NCBI RefSeq assembly: GCF_004005475.1
Contig: NZ_RZTZ01000005.1
Coordinates: 1 to 64,000, forward strand
DNA from: Niallia taxi
GTDB lineage: Bacteria > Bacillota > Bacilli > Bacillales > Cytobacillaceae
Reading direction: 5' to 3'
Length of the DNA: 64,000 nt
Part shown: positions 33,183 through 42,169 of the stretch, one piece after another
How positions within the stretch are numbered: the stretch's first letter is position 1
Layout: each line of letters starts with the position of its first letter
The notes under the pieces: model-generated
The model's input: the letters and a program-made list of their open reading frames with translations, nothing else
The model's database searches: none
What the model was told of the DNA's origin: nothing
Position numbers and translations under genes: made by a program

Positions 33183-33210
33183 TTGTAAAAAGTATTGCCA
33201 TTTATATAAT
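33183..33210 (+). promoter_or_regulatory. Probable promoter of the tRNA cluster
   Basis: TTGTAA (33183-33188) and a perfect TATAAT (33205-33210), 16 bases apart, lie about 80 bases before the first tRNA. The -35 is off consensus, so the assignment is moderate. Confidence 0.5.
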
Positions 33211-33290
33211 AAGCATGGTAATATAAAAAGCGTCGCCAATGAAGCGAAATAAAGCAGAAAAAAATCTTCAAGTTCACTTTAAATAATAGC

Positions 33291-33366
33291 GAGTCATTAG
33301 CTCAGTTGGTAGAGCATCTGACTTTTAATCAGAGGGTCGCAGGTTCGAATCCTGCATGACTCACCA
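33291..33366 (+). tRNA. tRNA-Lys (anticodon TTT)
   Basis: A full cloverleaf is visible: 7-base acceptor GAGTCAT/ATGACTC, D-loop TAGCTCAGTTGGTAGAGCA, anticodon loop CTTTTAA, T-arm GCAGGTTCGAATCCTGC. The CCA end is encoded. Confidence 0.97.
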
Positions 33367-33376
33367 TTTCTAATAT

Positions 33377-33448
33377 GGCCCATTGGTCAAGCGGTTAAGA
33401 CACCGCCCTTTCACGGCGGTAACACGGGTTCGAATCCCGTATGGGTCA
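33377..33448 (+). tRNA. tRNA-Glu (anticodon TTC)
   Basis: Acceptor GGCCCAT/ATGGGTC, D-arm GGTCAAGCGGTTAAGACA, anticodon stem CCGCC/GGCGG around CTTTCAC, T-arm ACGGGTTCGAATCCCGT. CCA is not encoded and must be added by CCA transferase. Confidence 0.97.
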
Positions 33449-33468
33449 TTTTATATATAGAGTTATCT

Positions 33469-33544
33469 GGTCCCGTGGTGTAGCGGTTAACATGCCTGCC
33501 TGTCACGCAGGAGATCGCGGGTTCGATTCCCGTCGGGACCGCCA
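33469..33544 (+). tRNA. tRNA-Asp (anticodon GTC)
   Basis: Acceptor GGTCCCG/CGGGACC, D-arm GTGTAGCGGTTAACAT, anticodon stem CCTGC/GCAGG around CTGTCAC, T-arm GCGGGTTCGATTCCCGT. CCA is encoded. Confidence 0.97.
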
Positions 33545-33601
33545 TTTTTGTTTCATATGCTTTCGGCATATTTCACATAAATTATATAGAAATATTAATG
33601 T

Positions 33602-33674
33602 GGCTCAGTAGCTCAGTCGGTAGAGCAAAGGACTGAAAATCCTTGTGTCGGCGGTTCGATTCCGTCCTGAGCCA
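33602..33674 (+). tRNA. tRNA-Phe (anticodon GAA)
   Basis: Acceptor GGCTCAG/CTGAGCC, D-arm TAGCTCAGTCGGTAGAGCA, anticodon loop CTGAAAA, T-loop GGTTCGATTCC. CCA is not encoded. It is the last tRNA before a terminator. Confidence 0.97.
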
Positions 33675-33680
33675 TCCTTT

Positions 33681-33718
33681 AAAAAAACAACTATACAAGT
33701 GCTATAGTTGTTTTTTTA
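33681..33718 (+). terminator. Terminator of the tRNA cluster
   Basis: AAACAACTATA and TATAGTTGTTT form an 11-base stem with loop CAAGTGC and a long T-run, directly after tRNA-Phe. Confidence 0.9.
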
Positions 33719-33862
33719 TTTGTCCAAATCATTATTTTAACAATAATACAATTCGATTACAATAATGCAACGATTCGAAGATAGGGATTGAAAATGTGTT
33801 AAAATGATAGAAGGCATGGTTTTATGCAGTTCTAGAGGACTGAATCAAAAGAAATAAAAAAG

Positions 33863-33896
33863 GCGGTGAGAGGCAAGTAAAATGCCTATCAACCGC
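33863..33896 (+). other. Two-tier stem-loop upstream of walR
   Basis: GCGGT (33863-33867) pairs with ACCGC (33892-33896), and inside it AGGCA (33871-33875) pairs with TGCCT (33883-33887), leaving GAG and ATCA internal loops and an AGTAAAA apical loop. A smaller hairpin CAGTTC-TAGA-GGACTG precedes it. With the terminator at 33974 this suggests a separate short transcript (small RNA or leader) between the tRNAs and walR. The remaining sequence from 33719 to 34169 is AT-rich without other signals. Confidence 0.45.
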
Positions 33897-34007
33897 AAAA
33901 AAAGGAAAATGAAACTACATCTTATTAAACGATTGAATATACGAAAAGGTTTCATTAATATAGAAAATTTATTAACCCTCTATTTTGGAGGGTTTTTCAA
34001 ATTATAA
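33882..34007 (+). CDS. Possible 41-residue basic peptide upstream of walR
   Basis: An open frame of 41 codons begins MPINRKKRKMKLHLIKRLNI, with GGCGGTGAGAGG about ten bases upstream. The first half is strongly basic and the tail is hydrophobic (LLTLYFGGFF). The ribosome site and start codon are embedded in the stem-loop at 33863-33896, and a terminator hairpin falls inside the last codons, which argues against a normal gene. I recognise no family. It may be fortuitous within a non-coding RNA. Confidence 0.2.
   Translation: MPINRKKRKMKLHLIKRLNIRKGFINIENLLTLYFGGFFKL
33974..33998 (+). terminator. Terminator ahead of walR
   Basis: AACCCTC (33974-33980) pairs with GAGGGTT (33988-33994), loop TATTTTG, then TTT. 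It ends a transcript that begins after the tRNA terminator, about 170 bases before walR. Confidence 0.75.
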
Positions 34008-34169
34008 GGAAGCAAGTATTGCTGAATAGTTGTAATGAAATAGTGGAAGTAGAGTAGAATAGAAAAAAAGTGAATATATAAAATGAAAATGGTAAAGTAG
34101 AAAGTAGAATAAACCCTTGAAATAACCTAACTTTTAATAGACAGATTACATTGAAGGAGATAAGTGTGC

Positions 34170-34880
34170 ATGAATAAAAAAATACTTGTAGTAGATGATG
34201 AAAAACCGATTGCGGATATTTTGCAATTTAATTTAAAAAAAGAAGGATTTGAAGTTCATTGTGCTTATGATGGCAATGCAGCCTTAGAAATGGTAGAAGA
34301 AGTACAACCAGATTTAGTGCTACTTGATATCATGCTTCCACAGCGAGATGGAATGGAAGTATGTCGAGAGATTCGCAAGAAGTATGAAATGCCAATCATT
34401 ATGCTAACAGCTAAAGACTCTGAGATTGACAAAGTCCTTGGACTTGAGCTCGGTGCAGATGATTATGTCACAAAGCCTTTTAGCACTAGAGAGCTGATTG
34501 CCCGCGTAAAGGCGAACTTGAGACGTCATCAGCAGGTTCCAGCTGCTTCTGAAGAAGAAAACGAATCAAATGAGATTGAAGTAGGGTCTTTAATCATCCA
34601 CCCAGATGCTTATATCGTTTCTAAAAGAGGAGAAATGATTGAGCTCACACATCGTGAGTTTGAGCTTCTTCACTATTTGGCTAAACACATTGGTCAGGTA
34701 ATGACGAGAGAGCATTTGCTGCAAACAGTGTGGGGATATGACTATTATGGAGATGTGAGAACAGTGGATGTAACTGTGCGAAGACTGAGAGAAAAAATAG
34801 AGGATAACCCAAGTCATCCAACCTGGATTGTAACGAGAAGAGGCGTAGGGTATTACTTGCGTAATCCTGAACAGGAGTAA
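34170..34880 (+). CDS. walR: Response regulator WalR (YycF)
   Basis: 236 residues, OmpR class. With WalK it controls autolysins and wall homeostasis and is essential in most Firmicutes. The receiver domain begins [17 protein letters not shown] with phospho-acceptor D53 (LVLLDIMLP) and conserved [26 protein letters not shown]; the winged-helix output domain ends [15 protein letters not shown]. The ATG at 34170 is nine bases from GAAGGAGA; a GTG two codons earlier is too close. It is first in walRKHI-walJ-htrC. Confidence 0.97.
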   Translation: MNKKILVVDDEKPIADILQFNLKKEGFEVHCAYDGNAALEMVEEVQPDLVLLDIMLPQRDGMEVCREIRKKYEMPIIMLTAKDSEIDKVLGLELGADDYVTKPFSTRELIARVKANLRRHQQVPAASEEENESNEIEVGSLIIHPDAYIVSKRGEMIELTHREFELLHYLAKHIGQVMTREHLLQTVWGYDYYGDVRTVDVTVRRLREKIEDNPSHPTWIVTRRGVGYYLRNPEQE

Positions 34881-34889
34881 TAGATATTA

Positions 34890-36722
34890 ATGAAAAAAGT
34901 TAGTTTTTTTAGATCAATTCATGTAAAGCTAATGATAATAATTGTATTGCTTATTCTTATATCGATTCAGATTATCGGTGTGTACTTCGTCCAAAAGCTG
35001 CAGTCTACGTTAATTGAAAACTTTAAGACCTCTATTCAGGAAAAGGTAAATATCCTTTCCATTTATATGGAGGAGCAGCTCGTAAAGGAGCGTCCTGTTG
35101 AAGGCACGGGAACAACGCTTGAAGATGATGTAAAAAGGCTGTTAAGCGAAAATAATAATGCTACAGATATTCAAGAAATTAGGGTAATCACTAATAACTC
35201 GATTATTATTGGGACATCAGATCCCGAAAAACAATCATTGGTCGGCCAGAGAATGGTCGATACTAAAGTAAGAAGGGCTATGTCTAATTCCTCCCAATCG
35301 AATTCTTTCATTCGGGTTGAAAACAATAAAAAGGAATATGTCCTAATTACACCAATTCGTCCACAGGGCGGGGAAACGGTTGGAGTTATTTATACGGTAG
35401 GAAAAATTCAAGAAGTGTATGACAGTCTAGACAATATTAACAGCATCTTTCAAAAGGGAACTGTTATCACTCTAATAGTTACTGCAATACTTGGAATATT
35501 ACTGGCTAGAACAATTACCAGACCGATTTCGGACATGCAAAAGCATGCCTTTGCCCTTTCAAAAGGGAACTTCTCTCAAAAGGTTAAAGTGTACGGCTTT
35601 GACGAAATTGGTCAACTGGCAATTACCTTTAACAACCTAACGAAAAAACTTCAAGAGTCACAGGCTTCTACTGAGAGTGAAAGAAGGAAGCTGTCATCTG
35701 TTTTATCATATATGACAGATGGCGTTATTGCTACAGACCGGAAAGGTAGAATTATCCTTATAAATGAGCCTGCTGCTAAAATGCTGGACGTTTCACGTGA
35801 AACAGTCTTGTCTGAGCCGATTATTCATTTACTCGGCTTAAAGGATAAATATACTTTTGATGAGCTTTTAGAAGAGAGAGAATCAGTCATTCTTGATTAT
35901 AGTACAAACTATGAACCATATATTCTTCGGGCAAACTTCTCTGTTATTCAAAAGGAGACTGGTTTTGTTAATGGGTTAATTACTGTTCTTCATGATATTA
36001 CAGAGCAGGAGAAAATTGATATGGAACGGAAAGAGTTTGTGGCAAATGTATCGCACGAACTCAGAACTCCGTTAACAACAATGAGAAGTTATGTTGAGGC
36101 ACTGGCAGAGGGAGCATGGCAGGATGATGGACTTGCCCCTAAATTTTTAGAGGTCACGCAAAATGAAACGGAACGAATGATTCGTCTTGTGAACGATTTA
36201 CTTCAGCTTTCTAAGCTTGACAGCAGGGACTACAAGCTGAATAAGGAATTAGTTGATTTTATTGTTTTCTATAACAGGATTATTGATAGATTCGAGCTGA
36301 CAAAGGAACAGAATGTCACTTTTGAACGGAAGCTGCCAAAACATGTAGCCTTTGTAGAAATTGATGAGGATAAATTAACACAAGTTCTTGATAATATTAT
36401 TTCAAATGCAATGAAGTATTCCCCAGAAGGCGGCAAAATTACCTTTACCATAAAAGAGCAAGAGCAGCAGTTAATTGTTAGTGTTGCGGATAACGGTGTC
36501 GGCATACCGAAGGAAAATATCAGCAAAATTTTTGATCGCTTTTACCGTGTTGACAAAGCGAGAACAAGGAGACTTGGTGGTACAGGCTTAGGCTTGGCTA
36601 TTGCAAAGGAAATGGTTGAAGCACATGGGGGAAGAATTTGGGCATCGAGTAAAGAAGGGAAAGGAACAAAAATTTCCTTTACACTCCCTTATATTCAATC
36701 AGAAGAGGATGATTGGGTATGA
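34890..36722 (+). CDS. walK: Sensor histidine kinase WalK (YycG)
   Basis: 610 residues. Two membrane helices (about 13-35 and 190-207) flank an extracellular Cache-like domain. HAMP follows, then a PAS domain (about 265-370), HisKA with H389 in VANVSHELRTPLTT, and HATPase_c (DNIISNAMKYSPEGG, DNGVGIPKENI, GTGLGLAIAKEM). It senses wall status and phosphorylates WalR. Codons 300-305 contain a parS-like palindrome. It overlaps walH by four bases. Confidence 0.97.
   Translation: MKKVSFFRSIHVKLMIIIVLLILISIQIIGVYFVQKLQSTLIENFKTSIQEKVNILSIYMEEQLVKERPVEGTGTTLEDDVKRLLSENNNATDIQEIRVITNNSIIIGTSDPEKQSLVGQRMVDTKVRRAMSNSSQSNSFIRVENNKKEYVLITPIRPQGGETVGVIYTVGKIQEVYDSLDNINSIFQKGTVITLIVTAILGILLARTITRPISDMQKHAFALSKGNFSQKVKVYGFDEIGQLAITFNNLTKKLQESQASTESERRKLSSVLSYMTDGVIATDRKGRIILINEPAAKMLDVSRETVLSEPIIHLLGLKDKYTFDELLEERESVILDYSTNYEPYILRANFSVIQKETGFVNGLITVLHDITEQEKIDMERKEFVANVSHELRTPLTTMRSYVEALAEGAWQDDGLAPKFLEVTQNETERMIRLVNDLLQLSKLDSRDYKLNKELVDFIVFYNRIIDRFELTKEQNVTFERKLPKHVAFVEIDEDKLTQVLDNIISNAMKYSPEGGKITFTIKEQEQQLIVSVADNGVGIPKENISKIFDRFYRVDKARTRRLGGTGLGLAIAKEMVEAHGGRIWASSKEGKGTKISFTLPYIQSEEDDWV
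35789..35804. promoter_or_regulatory. parS: parS-like site inside walK
   Basis: CGTTTCACGTGAAACA matches the parS consensus at 15 of 16 positions (first T to C) and keeps the full inner 14-base palindrome. It lies in the PAS-coding part of walK, about 14.6 kb from the perfect site in spo0J. Confidence 0.8.
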
Positions 36723-38041
36723 ATATGAATTATGAAAATGTAAAAAGTCTAGTACTGACAATATTAGTGATGCTGAGTCTGCTTATGTATTATCTTCTAT
36801 GGACAGATCAAGGTAATACAGCAGAAGATCCGAATGATAATATTGTTGAAACAGAGAAAATTGGCAGCAAACAGGAGGTCGCGGACATTGTTCGGCCCGA
36901 TAGAATTTTCCAGCATGTAGATGGAGAAATATATGGTACAATTTCAATGAATGAAATTAATTCTGTACTTAACGTTTTAAAAACAGTTGAATACGGAAGC
37001 CTAACAAATATTTCCGAAGAAATAAACGATATCCCTAACTTTATTGAAGATGAAGAAAACAGCATGGAAATTCGGTTTCCAGGTCAAATTCCTTTTAGCC
37101 TTTACCGAGATATTCTTCAGATGGATGAAAGTAATCTGTTTAATTTTGATACTATCCTTGTGTCCTATAATCTTGTAAAAGAGGATGAAGGAGCAGTTTA
37201 TTTTATTTCAAAGAAAGAAGGCAAGGTGTACAAAAGCAGTATTTCTGTAAGTTATATTAATAACATTAAAGACTTTCAGGATAACATTACTGCTGAGGAT
37301 ACTTCCTATACTCCTTACTTCAGCTATCAGACAGATAATAATCTGATCTACTTGCCAAAAGGAAAAACAGAACTAAATAAATATATATATAAGAGTGAAA
37401 CAGTGGATTCCTCGAGATTGAAAAATGCAATGTTCAGCGTTCCTAGCAATGCTCAAAAGAGTGTGGAGACGAATGAAGAAGTGTATACAGATGAATCAAG
37501 TATGCTGAGAATAGAAAAGGACACTCATGTCGTCAAATTTCTAAAACCATCTGGTACCCTTACCAACGAATTAAGTCCGAATCAAATAATTGAAAACAGC
37601 ATTGATTTTGTAAATGATCATGGCGGCTGGGTCAATAAATATTTATTTGTAGATAATAATGATAAGAATATGGTTAATTTCCGTATATATGATGAATCTG
37701 GTTTTCCAGTATTCAACTTAAAAAAGGATTTATCTACTATCCAGGTTTCTTGGGAAAATAATAGAGTAGAACAATTTATTACGAGTAATGTGGCCATAAC
37801 ACCAAATCCAATTGATGCGACAGCCCAAAAGCTTGATTCAGGCAGTTCTGTATTAAAGGAAATACAATCCTCGAAAAATTTTGATCCTAATAAGCTGGAG
37901 GATATCGTGCCAGGCTATGATATGGTAATCACCAACCCAAGCTATGCTTATTTAGAGCCAAGCTGGTTTTACTTATATAATGGAGAATGGCATCAGTTAG
38001 GAGAAGGCGAGACAGGGGGCAGTAAAAGTGGATTGGAGTAA
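36719..38041 (+). CDS. walH: WalK regulatory protein WalH (YycH)
   Basis: 440 residues. A single N-terminal membrane anchor (SLVLTILVMLSLLMYYLL, about 10-27) precedes a large extracytoplasmic domain. In B. subtilis YycH and YycI form a complex with WalK that restrains kinase activity. The start ATG overlaps the walK stop (ATGA), with GAGGATGA ahead. The C-terminus has the family pattern LEPSWFYLYNGEWHQL. It overlaps walI by 14 bases. Sequence conservation is low in this family, so the call leans on position and topology. Confidence 0.92.
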   Translation: MNMNYENVKSLVLTILVMLSLLMYYLLWTDQGNTAEDPNDNIVETEKIGSKQEVADIVRPDRIFQHVDGEIYGTISMNEINSVLNVLKTVEYGSLTNISEEINDIPNFIEDEENSMEIRFPGQIPFSLYRDILQMDESNLFNFDTILVSYNLVKEDEGAVYFISKKEGKVYKSSISVSYINNIKDFQDNITAEDTSYTPYFSYQTDNNLIYLPKGKTELNKYIYKSETVDSSRLKNAMFSVPSNAQKSVETNEEVYTDESSMLRIEKDTHVVKFLKPSGTLTNELSPNQIIENSIDFVNDHGGWVNKYLFVDNNDKNMVNFRIYDESGFPVFNLKKDLSTIQVSWENNRVEQFITSNVAITPNPIDATAQKLDSGSSVLKEIQSSKNFDPNKLEDIVPGYDMVITNPSYAYLEPSWFYLYNGEWHQLGEGETGGSKSGLE

Positions 38042-38840
38042 AATTAAAACTATTTTTATTGTTGCCTTCTTGCTTTTGGATATTTATTTGATTTATGAAT
38101 ATACAAAGCTAAAAAAAGATACACAGCAATTTGAGACAGAGGAGCCAGAAACACCAATTTCCAAAACTTTAGCACTTGATGGAATTAAGTATGACGAGGA
38201 TAAGTTTCCATCTGATATTGAAAAGGGCCAGTACTTAACTGCTAAATCAATGACGTTCAGTGATGAAGATTTGGAGAAGCTGGAAAAGAGTACACTAAGC
38301 GGCCAAAGCATAAAAGTCCAAGATTCCATCATGCTACAATCTATTTTAGAAAAACCAATCAAGCTAAGTGATGATTTTAAGAAAGAAGAATTAGTTGAGT
38401 ATATTAGAAGTCATATTTTAAATGGTGATCAATATGTCTTTTGGGAAAAGAAGGACAATACAATTACCTATTATCAACAGTATAATGGCAAAACACTATA
38501 TCATAACTTAAAAGGGGAACTGACCTTTTTAGTAAATGAAGAAAATAACATCGTATCCTATAATCAAACCTATCTGCAGGACATTAAAGAATTTGATGAG
38601 AAGGAAACGTTAGTAAAGCCGTTAGAGGCTATTTATGCGCTCTATAAGAACGCCTACTTGGAAATGAACACATACATCTCCAATGTAGAGCTTGGCTATT
38701 ATTCACAGCAGAATGCACCATCTGTGCAGCTGCTGGCACCAACTTGGAAAATTACTTTAAAAGGACAGAAAAATCTCTATGTCAATGCGTTAAACGGGGA
38801 GATTATAAAGCCAGGGATGGAAGAGACGAAATTGGAGTGA
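38028..38840 (+). CDS. walI: WalK regulatory protein WalI (YycI)
   Basis: 270 residues. The N-terminus [25 protein letters not shown] is a membrane anchor closely matching YycI, followed by an extracytoplasmic domain ending [24 protein letters not shown]. It partners with WalH to modulate WalK. The start is GTG within the walH 3' end. Confidence 0.94.
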   Translation: MDWSKIKTIFIVAFLLLDIYLIYEYTKLKKDTQQFETEEPETPISKTLALDGIKYDEDKFPSDIEKGQYLTAKSMTFSDEDLEKLEKSTLSGQSIKVQDSIMLQSILEKPIKLSDDFKKEELVEYIRSHILNGDQYVFWEKKDNTITYYQQYNGKTLYHNLKGELTFLVNEENNIVSYNQTYLQDIKEFDEKETLVKPLEAIYALYKNAYLEMNTYISNVELGYYSQQNAPSVQLLAPTWKITLKGQKNLYVNALNGEIIKPGMEETKLE

Positions 38841-38847
38841 ACAAAAC

Positions 38848-39636
38848 ATGCATTTTAGTGTTCTCGCGAGTGGGAGTACAGGCAATGCTATTTATGTAGA
38901 ATCAGGGGAACATGCATTTTTAGTTGATGCAGGTTTGAGCGGAAAACAAATGGAAACATTATTTCAAGGCATTGATCGAAAAATGGACAAGCTTTCGGGT
39001 ATTTTTGTTACACATGAACATAGTGATCATATTAAAGGTGTTGGAATAATTGCAAGGAAGTATAACCTGCCGATTTACGCGAACGAAAAAACGTGGAAGG
39101 CAATGGAGCCTTTGATCGGGACAATTCCTGTTGAGCAAAAGTTTCAATTTGATATGGAAACAGTCAAAACGTTCGGAGATGTCTCCATTGAGTCTTTCGG
39201 AGTGTCTCATGATGCAGCAGAGCCGATGTTCTATGTTTTCCACCAAGGAGAAAAGAAGCTTGTGCTTATTACTGACACAGGTTATGTGAGTGACCGTATG
39301 AAAGGGATTATTCGTAATGCGGATTCTTATGTGTTTGAAAGCAATCATGATGTACAGATGCTGAGAATGGGAAGATATCCTTGGAATATTAAAAGACGTA
39401 TATTAAGTGATGTTGGACATGTTTCTAATGAGGATGCAGCTATTGCAATGAGTGAGGTTATTGGTGATCGCACAAAGCATATTTATCTGGCACATTTAAG
39501 CATGGATAACAATATTAAGGACTTAGCTAGAATGTCAGTGTCACAAACGCTAGAACAGCGTGGAGTGGACTTAACAGACCAGCTAGGACTTTATGATACA
39601 GATCCAAAAAAACCGACCAATTTAATGGCGATTTAA
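38848..39636 (+). CDS. walJ: Metallo-hydrolase WalJ (YycJ)
   Basis: 262 residues, metallo-beta-lactamase fold. Metal ligands are in [13 protein letters not shown] and later [11 protein letters not shown] and LAHLSMDNN. The family (YycJ/VicX) is linked to coordinating wall metabolism and division, and homologues show 5'-3' exonuclease activity. It begins [20 protein letters not shown]. It lies seven bases after walI in the operon, and a strong terminator follows. Confidence 0.95.
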   Translation: MHFSVLASGSTGNAIYVESGEHAFLVDAGLSGKQMETLFQGIDRKMDKLSGIFVTHEHSDHIKGVGIIARKYNLPIYANEKTWKAMEPLIGTIPVEQKFQFDMETVKTFGDVSIESFGVSHDAAEPMFYVFHQGEKKLVLITDTGYVSDRMKGIIRNADSYVFESNHDVQMLRMGRYPWNIKRRILSDVGHVSNEDAAIAMSEVIGDRTKHIYLAHLSMDNNIKDLARMSVSQTLEQRGVDLTDQLGLYDTDPKKPTNLMAI

Positions 39637-39639
39637 AGA

Positions 39640-39674
39640 AAAGGCAAGCAGAACGAATCTGCTTGCCTTTTTTG
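39640..39674 (+). terminator. Terminator after walJ
   Basis: AAGGCAAGCAGA and TCTGCTTGCCTT form a perfect 12-base stem with a five-base loop and T-run. Confidence 0.92.
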
Positions 39675-39880
39675 TATGTCATAAGGAGGATTTTTACTTA
39701 ATACAATGTTAGGACTCGAATTTCTTGATTATGTTGTTTGTTTTTGCGAGGAATAGGAAAAATTAATAAGGTACTTATCAGTGTCTTATTAAAAGGCTCT
39801 TATTTATAGATAGCTTGCCTTTACGAATAAGGACATACTAGCTAAGAAAACAATTGTTCAGAAGGAAGGCGGTATGACTA

Positions 39881-41086
39881 ATGACAAATGACGAAGAGTT
39901 TCGTTATGAAGAGTATAAAAGGAGCAGACCTCAACGAAAGAGAAGAGGGTATTTCTTTGCCGGCTTTATCGGTGCAATTATTGGAGCCTTAATCATTGTT
40001 CTCCTGCTTCCTCGTTTATCCCAATTAGGAGTATTGTCCATGCTGCAAGGCTCAACAAGCGGTGCTAATTTTAGTGGGATTACACAGGGAGTTTCTGTTG
40101 ATGTTGATACAGATGTTACAAAGGCAGTCGATATTGCCGCAGATGCTGTTGTTGGGATAACAAATTTACAGGAATCTGGCTTTTGGGCTGATGCCAGTGA
40201 GTCAGAGGCTGGCACAGGATCAGGTGTTATCTACCGAAAAAGTGGTAATACAGCTTATATTGTGACAAATAATCACGTAGTGGAAGGAGCATCAGAGCTT
40301 GAGGTCACCCTTGCTGACGGTAAAAAGGTTAGCGCAGAGCTTATAGGAAGTGATATTTGGACCGACTTAGCCGTACTTAAGGTAAGCTCAAAGGACATAT
40401 CAAAGGTTGCTGAATTCGGCAATTCAGATGCTCTAAAATCTGGTGAACCAGTTATAGCAATTGGGAATCCTCTTGGCCTGACATTTTCCGGATCAGTAAC
40501 ACAGGGGATTGTTTCAGGACTGGACAGAACAATCCCAATCGACATTAATAGTGATGGAGTTGCTGATTGGCAGTCAGAGGTTATTCAAACAGATGCAGCA
40601 ATTAATCCAGGAAACAGCGGCGGTGCGCTTGTTAATATTAAAGGCCAACTGATTGGAATAAACAGCATGAAAATCTCAGAGTCATCTGTAGAGGGAATTG
40701 GCTTAGCAATACCAATAAACTCTGCTGTTCCAATTATCGAGGATCTTGAAGAGTTTGGAGAAGTTAAACGTCCTTACATGGGGGTTGAGCTTGAATCAGT
40801 AAGTGATATTCCAGGTTATTATCAAGAAGAGGCGCTTAAGCTGCCGAAGGACTTAACAACAGGTGTTGCAATTAAATCTGTATCACCTAAATCACCTGCA
40901 GAAAAAGCAGGATTGAAGGAACTTGACGTTATCGTTGAGCTTGATGGCAAAAAGATTAAAGATTTAATTGAATTACGCAAGCATTTGTATACAGATAAAA
41001 AAATCGGTGATAAGCTCAAAATTAAATACTATCGAGAAGGAAAAGAGAAAACAGCAGAATTGACTCTTTCTGAAGATAAAATGTAA
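39881..41086 (+). CDS. htrC: Serine protease HtrC/HtrA-like (DegP family, S1C)
   Basis: 401 residues. A short cytoplasmic basic N-terminus is followed by one membrane helix (about 24-43), then an extracytoplasmic trypsin-like domain with catalytic H132 (TNNHVVEG), D162 (TDLAVLKV) and S246 (GNSGGALV), and one PDZ domain (VSPKSPAEKAGLKELDVIVELDG). It degrades or refolds damaged exported proteins. At this locus B. subtilis has htrC (yyxA). It is separated from walJ by a terminator and about 240 bases, so it probably has its own promoter. Confidence 0.94.
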   Translation: MTNDEEFRYEEYKRSRPQRKRRGYFFAGFIGAIIGALIIVLLLPRLSQLGVLSMLQGSTSGANFSGITQGVSVDVDTDVTKAVDIAADAVVGITNLQESGFWADASESEAGTGSGVIYRKSGNTAYIVTNNHVVEGASELEVTLADGKKVSAELIGSDIWTDLAVLKVSSKDISKVAEFGNSDALKSGEPVIAIGNPLGLTFSGSVTQGIVSGLDRTIPIDINSDGVADWQSEVIQTDAAINPGNSGGALVNIKGQLIGINSMKISESSVEGIGLAIPINSAVPIIEDLEEFGEVKRPYMGVELESVSDIPGYYQEEALKLPKDLTTGVAIKSVSPKSPAEKAGLKELDVIVELDGKKIKDLIELRKHLYTDKKIGDKLKIKYYREGKEKTAELTLSEDKM

Positions 41087-41118
41087 TAGAAGGGGAAACC
41101 CCTTCTATTTTTTTATTT
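41085..41118 (+). terminator. Terminator after htrC
   Basis: AATAGAAGGGG and CCCCTTCTATT form a perfect 11-base stem with a three-base AAA loop, followed by a T-run; the stem begins in the stop codon. Confidence 0.93.
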
Positions 41119-41201
41119 TTCTAAAAAAGATATAACCTTTATTAGGAGCTTAATTATTTCCTGTAGAAGTTGAAGTTTAAGCAAGGAATGGTAAGATGGA
41201 A

Positions 41202-41510
41202 TGTGGATAAGTTTTTTAAATAATAAATCTAAAATATATCCACAGACTAAAAAAGAATAAATACAGCAACCAGCACAAAGGAGTATATACAAAATGATAT
41301 TTAGCTGCGAAGAACATGTAGATATAGCAATAGATACAATCGTAAACGACTATGAAACATTCCCGTCATTAGAGAAAATAGAACCTGAAAAAAAGTTATC
41401 AACAACCTGTGAATATTGTAAAAATAACGCAATATATGTTGTGGCGAACACTTGATTCCATACTATATGTGGATTAAAAATGTGGATATGTGGATAACTT
41501 CTGTGGATAA
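41202..41510 (+). promoter_or_regulatory. DnaA-box cluster upstream of rlmH
   Basis: There are three perfect boxes in the TGTGGATAA orientation (41202-41210, 41489-41497, 41502-41510) and near-boxes at 41236-41244, 41396-41404 (TTATCAACA), 41468-41476 and 41481-41489. Four lie within 43 bases directly before rlmH. In B. subtilis the equivalent locus, upstream of yydA (rlmH), is one of the oriC-proximal DnaA-box clusters, as I recall. The cluster straddles the small CxxH/CxxC gene. Confidence 0.82.
41294..41455 (+). CDS. CxxH/CxxC small protein
   Basis: 53 residues with C5-x-x-H8 near the start (FSCEEHVD) and C39-x-x-C42 (TTCEYCKNN), which could form one zinc site. This pattern matches a short family of Bacillales proteins named CxxH/CxxC, typically encoded beside rlmH. 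AAAGGAG lies eleven bases before the ATG. The function is unknown. A DnaA-like box (41396-41404) is inside the gene and others flank it, so DnaA could affect its expression. Confidence 0.8.
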   Translation: MIFSCEEHVDIAIDTIVNDYETFPSLEKIEPEKKLSTTCEYCKNNAIYVVANT

Positions 41511-41535
41511 TATGTTTGTAAAGTGAGGAATACCT

Positions 41536-42015
41536 GTGAATATCTCGATTATCACCGTTGGGAAATTAAAAGAAAAGTATTTAAAACAAGGAATTGAAGA
41601 ATATACAAAACGGCTTTCAAGCTATTCTAAAATAGAAATAATCGAGGTGCCAGATGAAAAAGCACCAGAGGTTTTGAGCGAGGCCGAAATGATTCAGGTC
41701 AAGGACAAAGAGGGAGAAAGAATACTTGCAAAGGTACCAGCTGATGCTCATGTTATCGCATTAGCAATTGATGGTAAGCAAAAGTCTTCTGAAGAGCTTG
41801 CAGATACACTGGACAAGCTCGCAACCTACGGGAAAAGTAAAGTAGCCTTCATTATTGGCGGATCGCTAGGCTTAAGTAGCCAAGTATTACAAAGAGCAGA
41901 CGACAAACTGTCTTTCAGTAAGATGACTTTTCCACATCAGTTGATGCGCTTGATTTTGGTAGAGCAGGTTTACCGGGCGTTTCGGATTAATCGGGGGGAG
42001 CCTTATCATAAGTAA
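41536..42015 (+). CDS. rlmH: 23S rRNA (pseudouridine1915-N3)-methyltransferase RlmH
   Basis: 159 residues, SPOUT fold. It methylates pseudouridine 1915 in helix 69 of 23S rRNA on assembled ribosomes. [30 protein letters not shown] and the C-terminus [19 protein letters not shown], which binds SAM, are diagnostic. The start is GTG. It is directly preceded by DnaA boxes and followed by a terminator. Confidence 0.97.
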   Translation: MNISIITVGKLKEKYLKQGIEEYTKRLSSYSKIEIIEVPDEKAPEVLSEAEMIQVKDKEGERILAKVPADAHVIALAIDGKQKSSEELADTLDKLATYGKSKVAFIIGGSLGLSSQVLQRADDKLSFSKMTFPHQLMRLILVEQVYRAFRINRGEPYHK

Positions 42016-42051
42016 GTGGACTATCTTGTTAAAAATATCTGTAAAACAAAT

Positions 42052-42082
42052 AACAGCTTAGAATATCTCTAAGCTGTTTTTA
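42052..42082 (+). terminator. Terminator after rlmH
   Basis: AACAGCTTAGA (42052-42062) and TCTAAGCTGTT (42068-42078) form a perfect 11-base stem followed by TTT. It marks the right edge of the conserved origin-proximal core. Confidence 0.88.
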
Positions 42083-42169
42083 ATCGTATTCCGACAAACT
42101 CCATATATAAAATATCAAGTGAACAATCAATTGTTACAATAGGATGTAACTATAAAGGAGGGAAATGAG

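Noticed and set aside
33291-33674. tRNA cluster as an integration hot spot
   Set aside because: No integrase, direct repeat of a tRNA 3' end or foreign block was found beside the tRNAs.
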